Source: Flavobacterium salmonis
GTDB lineage: Bacteria; Bacteroidota; Bacteroidia; Flavobacteriales; Flavobacteriaceae
DNA length: 64,000 bases
Assembly (NCBI RefSeq): GCF_903819435.1
Contig: NZ_CAIJDP010000078.1
Span: forward strand, 1 to 64,000
Reading direction: 5' to 3'
The position numbers were made by a program, and so were the translations under genes. Shown here in pieces: positions 26,408 to 34,627 of the stretch; the first letter of the stretch is position 1, and each line of letters opens with the position of its first letter. The notes beneath the pieces are model-generated. The model had not been told where the DNA came from and ran no database searches. It saw only the letters and a list, made by a program, of their open reading frames with translations.

Positions 26408-27032
26408 ATTATATATATTTCTTTTTTTCCTAAACATTTTCAGTATTTCAATTTTTGCACAAGAGCAAAAAATGACTGCTGCCGAAATAGCTTCATTTAA
26501 AGAAGATGTAAATATTGTTTCCAAAAAAATCAAAACTTTGAGTACCGATTTTATTCAGTACAAACATTTGGATTTTTTATCGAAAGACATTGAAACCTCC
26601 GGAAAAATGATTTTTAAAGAACCTTATTTGCTTCAATGGCAATACAAAAAACCATACAATTACAGTATCGTTTTTAAAAACGGTAAAATCCTGATTAACG
26701 ATGAAGGAAAAAAAAGTGCAGTTGATATTGGAAACAGCAAAATCTTTGGCCGAATCAATAAACTAATTGTGGGAAGCGTAAGCGGAAATATGTTTGATGA
26801 CAAAGAATTTACGATTTCGTACTTTAAAGTGAAAGGACAAAATCTGGCGAAATTTATTCCAAAAGATGCGACGCTTAAGAAATACATCAAACAGATTGAA
26901 CTTACTTTTGATAAAGAAGAAGCTACAGTCGTACAAGTAAAACTATTGGAATCATCAGATGATTATACCCGAATTGTACTTAAAAATAAAGTGATCAATG
27001 CAAAAATCGACGATTCAGTATTTAGTAATTAA
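26397..27032 (+). CDS. LolA-like outer-membrane lipoprotein carrier
   Basis: 211 residues. The N-terminal signal peptide (KLYIFLFFLNIFSISIFAQ) exports it to the periplasm. The body is the half-open beta barrel pattern of LolA, with the conserved FLSKDIETSGKMIFKEPYLLQWQYKKPYNYSIVFKNGK-type region (strands around 55-95). LolA-like proteins recur in aryl polyene clusters, presumably carrying the hydrophobic pigment across the periplasm. It overlaps the deacetylase by 11 bases and the next lipoprotein by 35 bases, so translation is coupled. Confidence 0.85.
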   Translation: MKTKLYIFLFFLNIFSISIFAQEQKMTAAEIASFKEDVNIVSKKIKTLSTDFIQYKHLDFLSKDIETSGKMIFKEPYLLQWQYKKPYNYSIVFKNGKILINDEGKKSAVDIGNSKIFGRINKLIVGSVSGNMFDDKEFTISYFKVKGQNLAKFIPKDATLKKYIKQIELTFDKEEATVVQVKLLESSDDYTRIVLKNKVINAKIDDSVFSN

Positions 27033-27636
27033 CAGCCTTTTGGCAGTTGTTTTATTTTCCTGTGGCTCCGTCACAAAAAATTATACACCAAAAAAATTAG
27101 ACAAAACATCCTACGAGGTTCCTTATTTTTCAGATTCAAAAACGGATTATGTATACAAAACCAATATCACGGTTTACGGAAATGAATTGTCTGGAATTTT
27201 CATTGCCAAAAAAATAAATGATACAACACACCGGATTGTTTTTACAACAGAGTTTGGTAACAAATTGTTTGATTTTGAAATTTCCGAAACAACTTTTAAA
27301 GTAAATTCAATTGTGTCAGAATTAGATCGTAAAATTCTAATAAATACTTTAGAAGAAGATTTCAGACTGCTTCTTAAAAACAAATATTTGATTCAGGAAC
27401 AATTTGAAAACGATTTTTTTAACATTTACAAATCGGCAGATAAAAACCGTGATAATTACCTGTTTCTGACCAAGAAAGACCAAAAGTTAGAAAAAGTGAT
27501 TCACTCATCTCAAACAAAAGAAAAATTTACTGTTCTTTTTAGTTCAGAAAACAATATTTTTGCAGAAAAAATTCAGATTATTCATCAAAATATTAAGTTG
27601 GAAATCACGTTAAATTATTTAAAATCAGAAATTTAA
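26998..27636 (+). CDS. Lipoprotein of the pigment export machinery
   Basis: 212 residues. The signal peptide ends in lipobox LFSC, with lipidated Cys22. The mature domain is beta-rich (YVYKTNITVYGNELSGIFI, FTTEFGNKLFDFEI). It overlaps the LolA-like gene by 35 bases, a close coupling that suggests joint action. Aryl polyene clusters of proteobacteria contain an equivalent LolA-lipoprotein pair (the lipoprotein belongs to DUF3261), and this may be a distant counterpart. Probably LolB-like acceptor at the outer membrane; this is an inference. Confidence 0.72.
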   Translation: MQKSTIQYLVINSLLAVVLFSCGSVTKNYTPKKLDKTSYEVPYFSDSKTDYVYKTNITVYGNELSGIFIAKKINDTTHRIVFTTEFGNKLFDFEISETTFKVNSIVSELDRKILINTLEEDFRLLLKNKYLIQEQFENDFFNIYKSADKNRDNYLFLTKKDQKLEKVIHSSQTKEKFTVLFSSENNIFAEKIQIIHQNIKLEITLNYLKSEI

Positions 27637-27666
27637 AATCACTAATAAACTTTGAAACAATTAAAA

Positions 27667-28266
27667 ATGAGAAAATCAATCCTAATTGCATTCGTTTTAT
27701 TTATAGGTCTAATAACAGCACAGGCACAGATAAAAGTAAGTCCGGGAGTCAGAGGCGGTTTAAACTTTTCTACACTAACCAATATTGACGACAATAGTAC
27801 CAAAACAGATTTTTATCTTGGAGGATTAGTCAACATCAAGTTCAATAAGTATTTTTCGCTACAGCCTGAATTATCGTATTCAAGACAAGGCGATAAAGGA
27901 ACATATTTGGAAAATGGTAGTTATAGAAATATAAATTATGAGCTAAATTATATAACAGTTGGAGCCGTTGCTAAATTTAACTTTAACGGAAGCGGATTTC
28001 ACGTATTAGCAGGGCCATCTTTAGACTTCAAAATTGATGATAATTACATCAATTCTAATCCTGAAGGTTTTGACCTGTCGCTAGTTGGAGGCGTTGGATA
28101 TACGTTACCAAACGGATTAACATTTGAAGCAAGAATTAAACAAGGTTTTATTGATATTTACGGTTACGATGAAGTTTATGATAATAATAATAACGGAAAT
28201 TATGATGAAGTTATTTTAAATCAGGTACTGCAGATTGGTATTAGTTATACATTTAAAGGAAGATAA
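27667..28266 (+). CDS. Outer-membrane beta-barrel protein, copy 1
   Basis: 199 residues from ATG 27667 (a TTG five codons upstream is less likely). It has a signal peptide (MRKSILIAFVLFIGLITAQAQ). The mature protein has alternating amphipathic strands and a porin-family start (SPGVRGGLNFSTL), with a terminal aromatic-rich strand (ISYTFKGR). This is the usual small 8-strand barrel of Bacteroidetes. It is clearly a paralogue of the next gene, with the same strand arrangement and shared motifs such as LQPELSYSRQG. It may hold pigment in the outer membrane or simply be carried in the operon. Confidence 0.82.
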   Translation: MRKSILIAFVLFIGLITAQAQIKVSPGVRGGLNFSTLTNIDDNSTKTDFYLGGLVNIKFNKYFSLQPELSYSRQGDKGTYLENGSYRNINYELNYITVGAVAKFNFNGSGFHVLAGPSLDFKIDDNYINSNPEGFDLSLVGGVGYTLPNGLTFEARIKQGFIDIYGYDEVYDNNNNGNYDEVILNQVLQIGISYTFKGR

Positions 28267-28271
28267 GATAC

Positions 28272-28877
28272 ATGAAAAAATTAATTGCCATCGTTTTTAT
28301 TTTATTCATAAATTCAATAAATGCTCAGGTAACATTTAAACCAGGGCTGAGAGCCGGAGCTGCTTTTTCAACGTTCTCAAATACACGTTCTTCCTATAAA
28401 AGTGATTTTTATATTGGAGGGTTTGGTGAAATTAAATTAACCCGGATTTATGCTTTACAGCCTGAAATTACATATAGCAGACAGGGTTCTAATAACGTTA
28501 AAACTTTTGCTGGCTACACTAATGATGGCGAACAAATTGTGGAATCAAAAAATTTAGACATTGATTATGTTTCGATTGCGATGATCAATAAATTCACTTT
28601 TAATGGTTTTCAGGTTCAGGCTGGTCCAACTCTGGATTTTAGAACAAGAGATAATTTACGCTATGAAAAGTCTGATGCTGATTTAGCTCTCGTTGTTGGT
28701 TTTGGTTATAAAGTGCCTTTGACCGGATTAACTATTGAAGCTCGTATCAAAAAAGGTTTAATCGATGTTATAGACAGTGATTATTACAGCAGCAATGATA
28801 ACAGCGATTATTTGTTTGGAGATTATAATACAAATGTGAATTTTCAACTGGGTGTTTCGTATGCCTTTGGTAAATAA
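28272..28877 (+). CDS. Outer-membrane beta-barrel protein, copy 2
   Basis: 201 residues, beginning 6 bases after the previous barrel gene. It has a signal peptide (MKKLIAIVFILFINSINAQ) and a barrel body with the shared motif LQPEITYSRQG, GFGYKVPL and a terminal strand ending in aromatic residues (VSYAFGK). A tandem duplication of the preceding gene followed by divergence is the simplest explanation. As an outer-membrane protein it fits the location of flexirubin. No pore size or ligand can be read from sequence. Confidence 0.82.
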   Translation: MKKLIAIVFILFINSINAQVTFKPGLRAGAAFSTFSNTRSSYKSDFYIGGFGEIKLTRIYALQPEITYSRQGSNNVKTFAGYTNDGEQIVESKNLDIDYVSIAMINKFTFNGFQVQAGPTLDFRTRDNLRYEKSDADLALVVGFGYKVPLTGLTIEARIKKGLIDVIDSDYYSSNDNSDYLFGDYNTNVNFQLGVSYAFGK

Positions 28878-28883
28878 AAAAAT

Positions 28884-29255
28884 ATGGTTTTAAAAGATTT
28901 TTACAAAATACTTTCAGAAGAAAAAACAGGAGATTCTAAGTACAATTTTACGATTTTGGTCAACGAAAAACACGAAGTTTTCAAAGGTCATTTTCCTGGA
29001 AATCCAATTATGCCTGGCGTTTGCATGATTCAGATTATTAAAGAACTTACTGAGACTATTACAAAAGCCAATTTGGTAATTCAAACACTTGCTAATGTAA
29101 AGTTCATGGCACTTATTAATCCAGAGGTTACTCCGGAATTGCGTTTAGAACTTGATATTGTAACTACCGAAGATGATTTGGTAAAAGTAAAAAACACTAC
29201 TTATTTTAACGACACCGTTGCTTTGAAACTAAGCAACGTGTATAAAAAGATATAA
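28884..29255 (+). CDS. Hot-dog dehydratase-like protein with HFPG motif (FabZ/FabA-like)
   Basis: 123 residues. It carries the FabZ signature KGHFPGNPIMPGVC with His36 intact. At the position of the FabZ catalytic Glu, 14 residues later, there is Gln50 (CMIQII), so the classical His-Glu dyad is incomplete. This is reminiscent of ApeI-type dehydratases. It is therefore complementary to the two dehydratase-like proteins at 14574 and 15014, which keep the Glu but lack the His. A dehydration or isomerisation role in polyene synthesis is likely. Confidence 0.72.
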   Translation: MVLKDFYKILSEEKTGDSKYNFTILVNEKHEVFKGHFPGNPIMPGVCMIQIIKELTETITKANLVIQTLANVKFMALINPEVTPELRLELDIVTTEDDLVKVKNTTYFNDTVALKLSNVYKKI

Positions 29256-29257
29256 TT

Positions 29258-29743
29258 ATGAAACTACTACTGACATTTATCCTATGGTTCAATTTTGCAG
29301 GGAACCCTGACTTGGCTTCCATTCGCAAAATGTATACAGACGTTTCAAAATCAGAAACAAATGCTAAAGAATTTTTAGACAAACTTGCCGGCATATCTGG
29401 CAATGATGACAAAATTTTGGTAGCTTACAAAGCCGCTTCGATTTTGCTGGATTCTAAATTTGAAAAAAAATTAGGCGCAAAAATGGAACGCTTTAAAGAA
29501 GGTGCAAAACTTCTTGAATCTACTGTAAAAAGTGAACCCAACAATATCGAAATCAGAATGATCCGATTGAGCATTCAGGAAAATGTACCTGGTATTACGG
29601 GTTATAAAAAAAATATTAAAGAAGATAAAAAATTCATAACTGAACATTATGATGAGCAAAGTAACTCTTTAAAAGAATATCTTAAAAACTTTATATTACA
29701 ATCTAAAAGTTTCTCTGAAAAAGAGAGACAATTGGTGAAGTAG
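29258..29743 (+). CDS. Secreted helical protein of unknown function
   Basis: 161 residues. A short hydrophobic start (MKLLLTFILWFNFAG) is consistent with an export signal. The rest is helical with repeated lysine-rich amphipathic helices, possibly TPR-like (KSEPNNIEIRMIRLSIQENV). No catalytic residues are seen. The close spacing on both sides (2 and 18 bases) argues for co-transcription in the pigment operon. I do not recognise the family; a periplasmic role in pigment handling is possible. Confidence 0.65.
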   Translation: MKLLLTFILWFNFAGNPDLASIRKMYTDVSKSETNAKEFLDKLAGISGNDDKILVAYKAASILLDSKFEKKLGAKMERFKEGAKLLESTVKSEPNNIEIRMIRLSIQENVPGITGYKKNIKEDKKFITEHYDEQSNSLKEYLKNFILQSKSFSEKERQLVK

Positions 29744-29761
29744 ATAAAGAAAACACAACCC

Positions 29762-30943
29762 ATGAAACCTATTTTATTACAGCAGGAGCTACTAAGTTTA
29801 ACGCATTTTTGTGTGATTGTTCCAACATACAACAATCACAAAACGTTAAAAAGAGTACTGGATTCCGTTTTAGATTACACTTTAAATGTAATAATTGTTA
29901 ATGACGGTTCTACTGATGAGACGAGTGAAATTTTAAAATCATATTCTCATCTGGTACAAATTCATCATCCTGAAAACTTAGGAAAAGGAAGGGCCTTGAG
30001 AAACGGTTTTCGAAAAGCGATTGAAACAGGTTTTGAATATGCCATTACAATAGATTCTGACGGTCAGCATTTTGCTTCTGATATACCAAATTTTATTGCT
30101 GAAATTCAAAAAGAACCGAATTCTTTATTGATTGGCAGCAGGAATATGACACAGGAAAACGTACCAAAAAAAAGTAGTTTTGGAAATAAATTTTCAAATT
30201 TTTGGTTTCAATTTGAAACCGGAATTAAACTTGATGATACGCAATCGGGTTACAGATTATACCCTTTACAATTATTGCCGAAACAATTTTATACCAATAA
30301 ATTTGAGTTTGAGATTGAAGTTATTGTTCGTTCTGCATGGAAAGGTATTTTGGTAAAAAATATTGCAATCGAGATTTTATATGATCCTGCTGAACGTGTT
30401 TCACATTTTCGCCCTTTTAAAGATTTTACCAGAATCAGTATTCTAAATACTGTTCTGGTTCTAAATTCGCTTTTGTATATCAAGCCCAGAGACTTTTTTC
30501 GGAAAGCAAAAAAAAAAGGTTTTAAAAAGTTTTTTCTTGAAGATATTTTAGAAAGCAACGATTCTAATTTCAAAAAAGCGGCTGCAATTGCATTAGGTAT
30601 TTTTATCGGTATATCTCCATTTTGGGGATTTCAAACCGTATTACTTTTATCATTTGCCACCTTACTCAGACTCAATAAAGTCATTGCTTATCTCTCTTCA
30701 AATGTTAGTTTTCCACCTTTTATTCCATTTATTATTTATGGTTCTTTAAAAATGGGAAGTTATTTTGTATCCAATAAAACCACTTTGGTTTTAGACAGTT
30801 CACTTACACTTGACGACATTCAGCAAAATGCTACACAATATATCGTTGGAAGTCTTATTTTAGCAACCGTTTCTTCACTAACTATAGGTTTTTTGAGTTA
30901 TTTACTTTTAACCTTTTTTAATTCAACTAAAAATAAAAAATAA
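29762..30943 (+). CDS. Family 2 glycosyltransferase fused to DUF2062
   Basis: 393 residues. The N-terminal GT-A domain (about 15-250) has VIVPTYNN, VNDGSTD at 46-52 and the nucleotide/metal-binding Asp98-Ser-Asp100 in TIDSDGQH. It resembles dolichol-phosphate-mannose-type transferases. The C-terminal part (about 270-390) is a DUF2062 membrane domain with GIFIGISPFWGFQT and three hydrophobic segments. GT2-like proteins of this kind are regular in aryl polyene clusters. It may transfer a sugar to a lipid or pigment; sugar and acceptor are unknown. Confidence 0.85.
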   Translation: MKPILLQQELLSLTHFCVIVPTYNNHKTLKRVLDSVLDYTLNVIIVNDGSTDETSEILKSYSHLVQIHHPENLGKGRALRNGFRKAIETGFEYAITIDSDGQHFASDIPNFIAEIQKEPNSLLIGSRNMTQENVPKKSSFGNKFSNFWFQFETGIKLDDTQSGYRLYPLQLLPKQFYTNKFEFEIEVIVRSAWKGILVKNIAIEILYDPAERVSHFRPFKDFTRISILNTVLVLNSLLYIKPRDFFRKAKKKGFKKFFLEDILESNDSNFKKAAAIALGIFIGISPFWGFQTVLLLSFATLLRLNKVIAYLSSNVSFPPFIPFIIYGSLKMGSYFVSNKTTLVLDSSLTLDDIQQNATQYIVGSLILATVSSLTIGFLSYLLLTFFNSTKNKK

Positions 30944-30945
30944 AC

Positions 30946-33900
30946 ATGCATCACTATTTTTACGCCATTCATTTATTTGTTAACCGAAGAAAATCCCTTT
31001 CGGTTTTATTGGCTGTTCTGATGCTTTTTGTCTTGGGATTTTTTGCTTCTAAAATTAAATTTGAGGAAGATATTACAAAGCTTATTCCAACAAACGACAA
31101 ATCTGATGTTACTGCAAAAGTGCTTAAACAACTTAATTTTGCAGATAAAATTACGGTTATTTTCAAGTTAGAAAAAAACGGAACCAGTGAAGATTTAAAA
31201 GAAATGGCTGCCATTTTTTCAGATAGTGTTTCTAAATCATGTAAGCCATATATAACTGGAATTCAAGGAAAGGTTGACGAAGAAAACATTCAGGAAACAA
31301 TAGATTTTGTGTACAACAATCTCCCATTATTCCTTGACAATAAAGATTATGCCGCTATACAAAACAAACTCAATAAAGATAGTATTGTAGCAACCGTTCA
31401 GGGAAATTATAAATCGATTATCTCGCCTTCTGGATTTTTGACCAAAGATTTCATTTTGGAGGATCCGCTCGGGATTTCTTTTATCGCTTTAAAGAAATTG
31501 CAACAACTAAATGTTGGTGATGACTTTACCCTTGATAATGGATACGTGATGACCAAAGACAAAAAGAAATTACTACTTTTTATTACATCAAATCTCCCAT
31601 CGAGCGAAACTGAAAAAAATACTGTTTTTGCTGCAAAGCTAAAATCAATTCAGGACAATCTAAATCAGAAATTCAAAGCAAAAACTTCAATTAGTTATTT
31701 TGGTTCAGCTTTGATAGCTGTTGCCAATGCCAACCAAATTAAAAGCGATATTATCCTGACGACAACAATCGCGATGATCACTTTAATGTTGATCCTGATT
31801 TTATTCTACAGAAAAATATTAATCCCATTAATCATTTTTATTCCAACCGTTTTTGGAGCTCTGTTTGCTATTGCATTTTTATTTTTTGTAAAAGAACAAA
31901 TTTCCGCAATTTCCCTAGGAATTGGTTCAGTTTTATTAGGAATTACGATTGATTATTCCATTCATATCCTTACGCATTACAAACACAACAGTGATGTAAA
32001 AACGTTATACAAAGACATCACTATGCCTTTGATTATGAGCAGTTCGACTACGGCTGTCGCATTTTTATGTTTGCTATTTGTGAAATCGGAAGCGCTTAAT
32101 GACTTAGGGATTTTTGCTGCTGTAATTGTTATGGCTTCTGCATTTTTCTCCCTCTTAATTGTTCCGCATTTATACAAACCGAAAGAAAATAATTTTGAAT
32201 ACAAGAAAAATGTAATCGACAAGCTGGCGCATTTTTCATTTCATAATAATAAATTCCTAATCGGTTTTTGTGTTCTCATTACGATTATCTGCTGTTTTAC
32301 TTATAATAATGTTGGCTTCAATAACGATTTGTCACAGCTTAATTTTGTTCCGAAAGAAATAAAAGCTGCAGAAAAAGAGCTGGAAGAAAGCACCAGCTTA
32401 ACATCAAAAACAATATATGTTGCTTCGTACGGAAAAAGTATGGAAGAAGTTCTGCAAAACAACAGCCGTCTTTTTTCAGATTTGTCTGCAGCAAAAGAAC
32501 AGCAAAAAATATTAAACTTTAGTTCAATTGGCGGAATTATGCTTTCGCAAAAAGAACAGCAACAGAAAATTGAAAAATGGAATTCTTTTTGGGATAGTAA
32601 TAAAAAACAACTCTTAAAATCCAGTTTAATTTCCGAAGGTTCAAAATTAGGATTTAAACCTACAACATATAGTACGTTTTTTGACCATTTAGATTTTAAT
32701 TTCAAACCGATTTCAGCAGCTGATTATCTAAAAATTCAGGCATTGCAACTGCATGAATTCGTAACCGAAAAAAATGGTTTTTTCACGATTTCAACTTTAG
32801 TAAAAGTAGCTCCAAAACAACGTGACGCTTTTGTAAAGATGGCTGAAACTAAAAAAAATCTGATTGCTATCGATCGTCAGCAGATGAATGAAACGTTTTT
32901 CAGCACTTTAAAAACTGATTTCAATTCTCTTATAAATTATTCGTTTATTGCCGTGATCCTGATTTTATTTTTCTTTTTCCGAAGAATAGAACTGGTTATT
33001 GTAAGCTGTATTCCTATTGCCTTAACAGGAATTGTGACAACAGGTATAATGGGCATTTTTGATATTCAGATGAATATTTTCAGCATGATTGTCTGCACGC
33101 TTATTTTTGGCCACGGGGTCGATTTTAGCATTTTCATGACGAGCGCACTACAAAAAGAATATACAACCGGAAAAAACGAAATTGCAATTTACAGAACCTC
33201 AATAATTTTAGCAGTAATTACTACCATTTTAGGAATTGGTGCCATGATTTTTGCAGAGCATCCGGCATTAAAATCTATTTCATCTGTATCCTTAATTGGA
33301 GTTTTTGCCGCACTCATTATTACCTTTATCTTCTATCCGATTCTTTTTAAATTATTCATTTCAAACCGCCCAAAAAACGGGAATGCTCCATTTCAATTAA
33401 GAACCTTTCTTCACGGTATACTCTCTTTTTTCTATTATGGATTTGGTGGTGTTTTAATGTCAATTTTTAGTTTAATCATTATGCCGATTATTCCACTTAA
33501 TGAAAAAACAAAAATGAAAGGATTCCGATATGCGATTTCTAAATTCATGAAATCAGTATTATATTCTAATCCGTTCCTTCAAAAAAAAGTGATTAACCCT
33601 TATAATGAAAACTTTGAAAAACCTGCCATTATAATTGCAAATCATTCTTCGTTTCTAGATATTTTGATATGCGGAATGTTAAGTCCAAACATTATTTTTT
33701 TAGTAAATGATTGGGTTTACAACTCCCCTATTTTTGGTGCTACGGTTAGAAAAGCAGGATTTTATCCTGTTTCAGAAGGTCTTGAGGGTGGTGTTGAGCA
33801 TTTACGCCAAAAAATAAATGAAGGGTATTCATTGATGATTTTTCCGGAAGGAACCCGTTCAGAAAGCAATGAAATTAAACGCTTTCATAAAGGTGCTTTT

Positions 33901-34626
33901 TATCTTGCTGAACAGTTTAATTTAGATATTCTTCCTTTGCTTATTCATGGGGCTTCAGAAGCAATTCCAAAAGGTGATTTTGTCATTCATGATACCAACC
34001 TTACCGTTTCTATATTAAAAAGAATCACGGCTGATAATCTTTCATTCGGAAAAAATTATACTGAAAGAACCAAACAATTGGGTGCGTTTTTTAAATCAGA
34101 ATTTCAAAAAAACCGTCAGGAACTAGAAGGGCCGGAATACTTCAAAAAAATGCTTATCAACAGTTATGATTACAAAGAAGCAGAAATTATAAATAGTATA
34201 AAAAGCAACTTAAAAACAAATCTGAAAATCTATTATCAACTCAACAAACATATTTCAGCGAAAGCTAAAATATTACATTTGTCGAATGATTATGGGCAAT
34301 TAGATGTGTTATTGGCTTTACAGCAACCCCAACGAAAAATATATTCTTATAATTCAGATGAAGAAAAAATCGCTGTTGCAAAGAACAATTATTTCGTTAC
34401 AAAAAGAAAAATTTATTATCAGGAAAATCTGGAAACAGCTATTCAAAACCAATATGATGTTATTTTGATTTCGGAAGAAAATTATAATAATGATATTGAA
34501 AAAATCATTTCTGTATCTTCCTGTGTTATTTTAGTAAATTGTCAAAGTTTAAAAACCACTTTGATTAACTTAGGTTTTGAATGTGTTTTAGAAGAAAATT
34601 CAATAGTCATATTAAAGAAAAATTAG
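30946..34626 (+). CDS. MMPL/RND exporter fused to PlsC-like acyltransferase and a Rossmann-like tail
   Basis: 1226 residues, a very large multidomain protein. Residues 1 to about 820 form an MMPL/RND-type exporter with two sets of membrane helices and large periplasmic loops. Residues about 850-1060 form a PlsC-type acyltransferase with HX4D (His900-Asp905, NHSSFLD) and FPEGTRSE at 966-973. The tail (about 1085-1226) has the strand-helix order of a SAM-methyltransferase-like Rossmann domain (KILHLSNDYGQLD), but the glycine-rich loop is degraded. It probably exports the pigment or its precursor and acylates it at the membrane. The domain order is seen; the substrate is inferred. Confidence 0.82.
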   Translation: MHHYFYAIHLFVNRRKSLSVLLAVLMLFVLGFFASKIKFEEDITKLIPTNDKSDVTAKVLKQLNFADKITVIFKLEKNGTSEDLKEMAAIFSDSVSKSCKPYITGIQGKVDEENIQETIDFVYNNLPLFLDNKDYAAIQNKLNKDSIVATVQGNYKSIISPSGFLTKDFILEDPLGISFIALKKLQQLNVGDDFTLDNGYVMTKDKKKLLLFITSNLPSSETEKNTVFAAKLKSIQDNLNQKFKAKTSISYFGSALIAVANANQIKSDIILTTTIAMITLMLILILFYRKILIPLIIFIPTVFGALFAIAFLFFVKEQISAISLGIGSVLLGITIDYSIHILTHYKHNSDVKTLYKDITMPLIMSSSTTAVAFLCLLFVKSEALNDLGIFAAVIVMASAFFSLLIVPHLYKPKENNFEYKKNVIDKLAHFSFHNNKFLIGFCVLITIICCFTYNNVGFNNDLSQLNFVPKEIKAAEKELEESTSLTSKTIYVASYGKSMEEVLQNNSRLFSDLSAAKEQQKILNFSSIGGIMLSQKEQQQKIEKWNSFWDSNKKQLLKSSLISEGSKLGFKPTTYSTFFDHLDFNFKPISAADYLKIQALQLHEFVTEKNGFFTISTLVKVAPKQRDAFVKMAETKKNLIAIDRQQMNETFFSTLKTDFNSLINYSFIAVILILFFFFRRIELVIVSCIPIALTGIVTTGIMGIFDIQMNIFSMIVCTLIFGHGVDFSIFMTSALQKEYTTGKNEIAIYRTSIILAVITTILGIGAMIFAEHPALKSISSVSLIGVFAALIITFIFYPILFKLFISNRPKNGNAPFQLRTFLHGILSFFYYGFGGVLMSIFSLIIMPIIPLNEKTKMKGFRYAISKFMKSVLYSNPFLQKKVINPYNENFEKPAIIIANHSSFLDILICGMLSPNIIFLVNDWVYNSPIFGATVRKAGFYPVSEGLEGGVEHLRQKINEGYSLMIFPEGTRSESNEIKRFHKGAFYLAEQFNLDILPLLIHGASEAIPKGDFVIHDTNLTVSILKRITADNLSFGKNYTERTKQLGAFFKSEFQKNRQELEGPEYFKKMLINSYDYKEAEIINSIKSNLKTNLKIYYQLNKHISAKAKILHLSNDYGQLDVLLALQQPQRKIYSYNSDEEKIAVAKNNYFVTKRKIYYQENLETAIQNQYDVILISEENYNNDIEKIISVSSCVILVNCQSLKTTLINLGFECVLEENSIVILKKN

Positions 34627-34627
34627 A

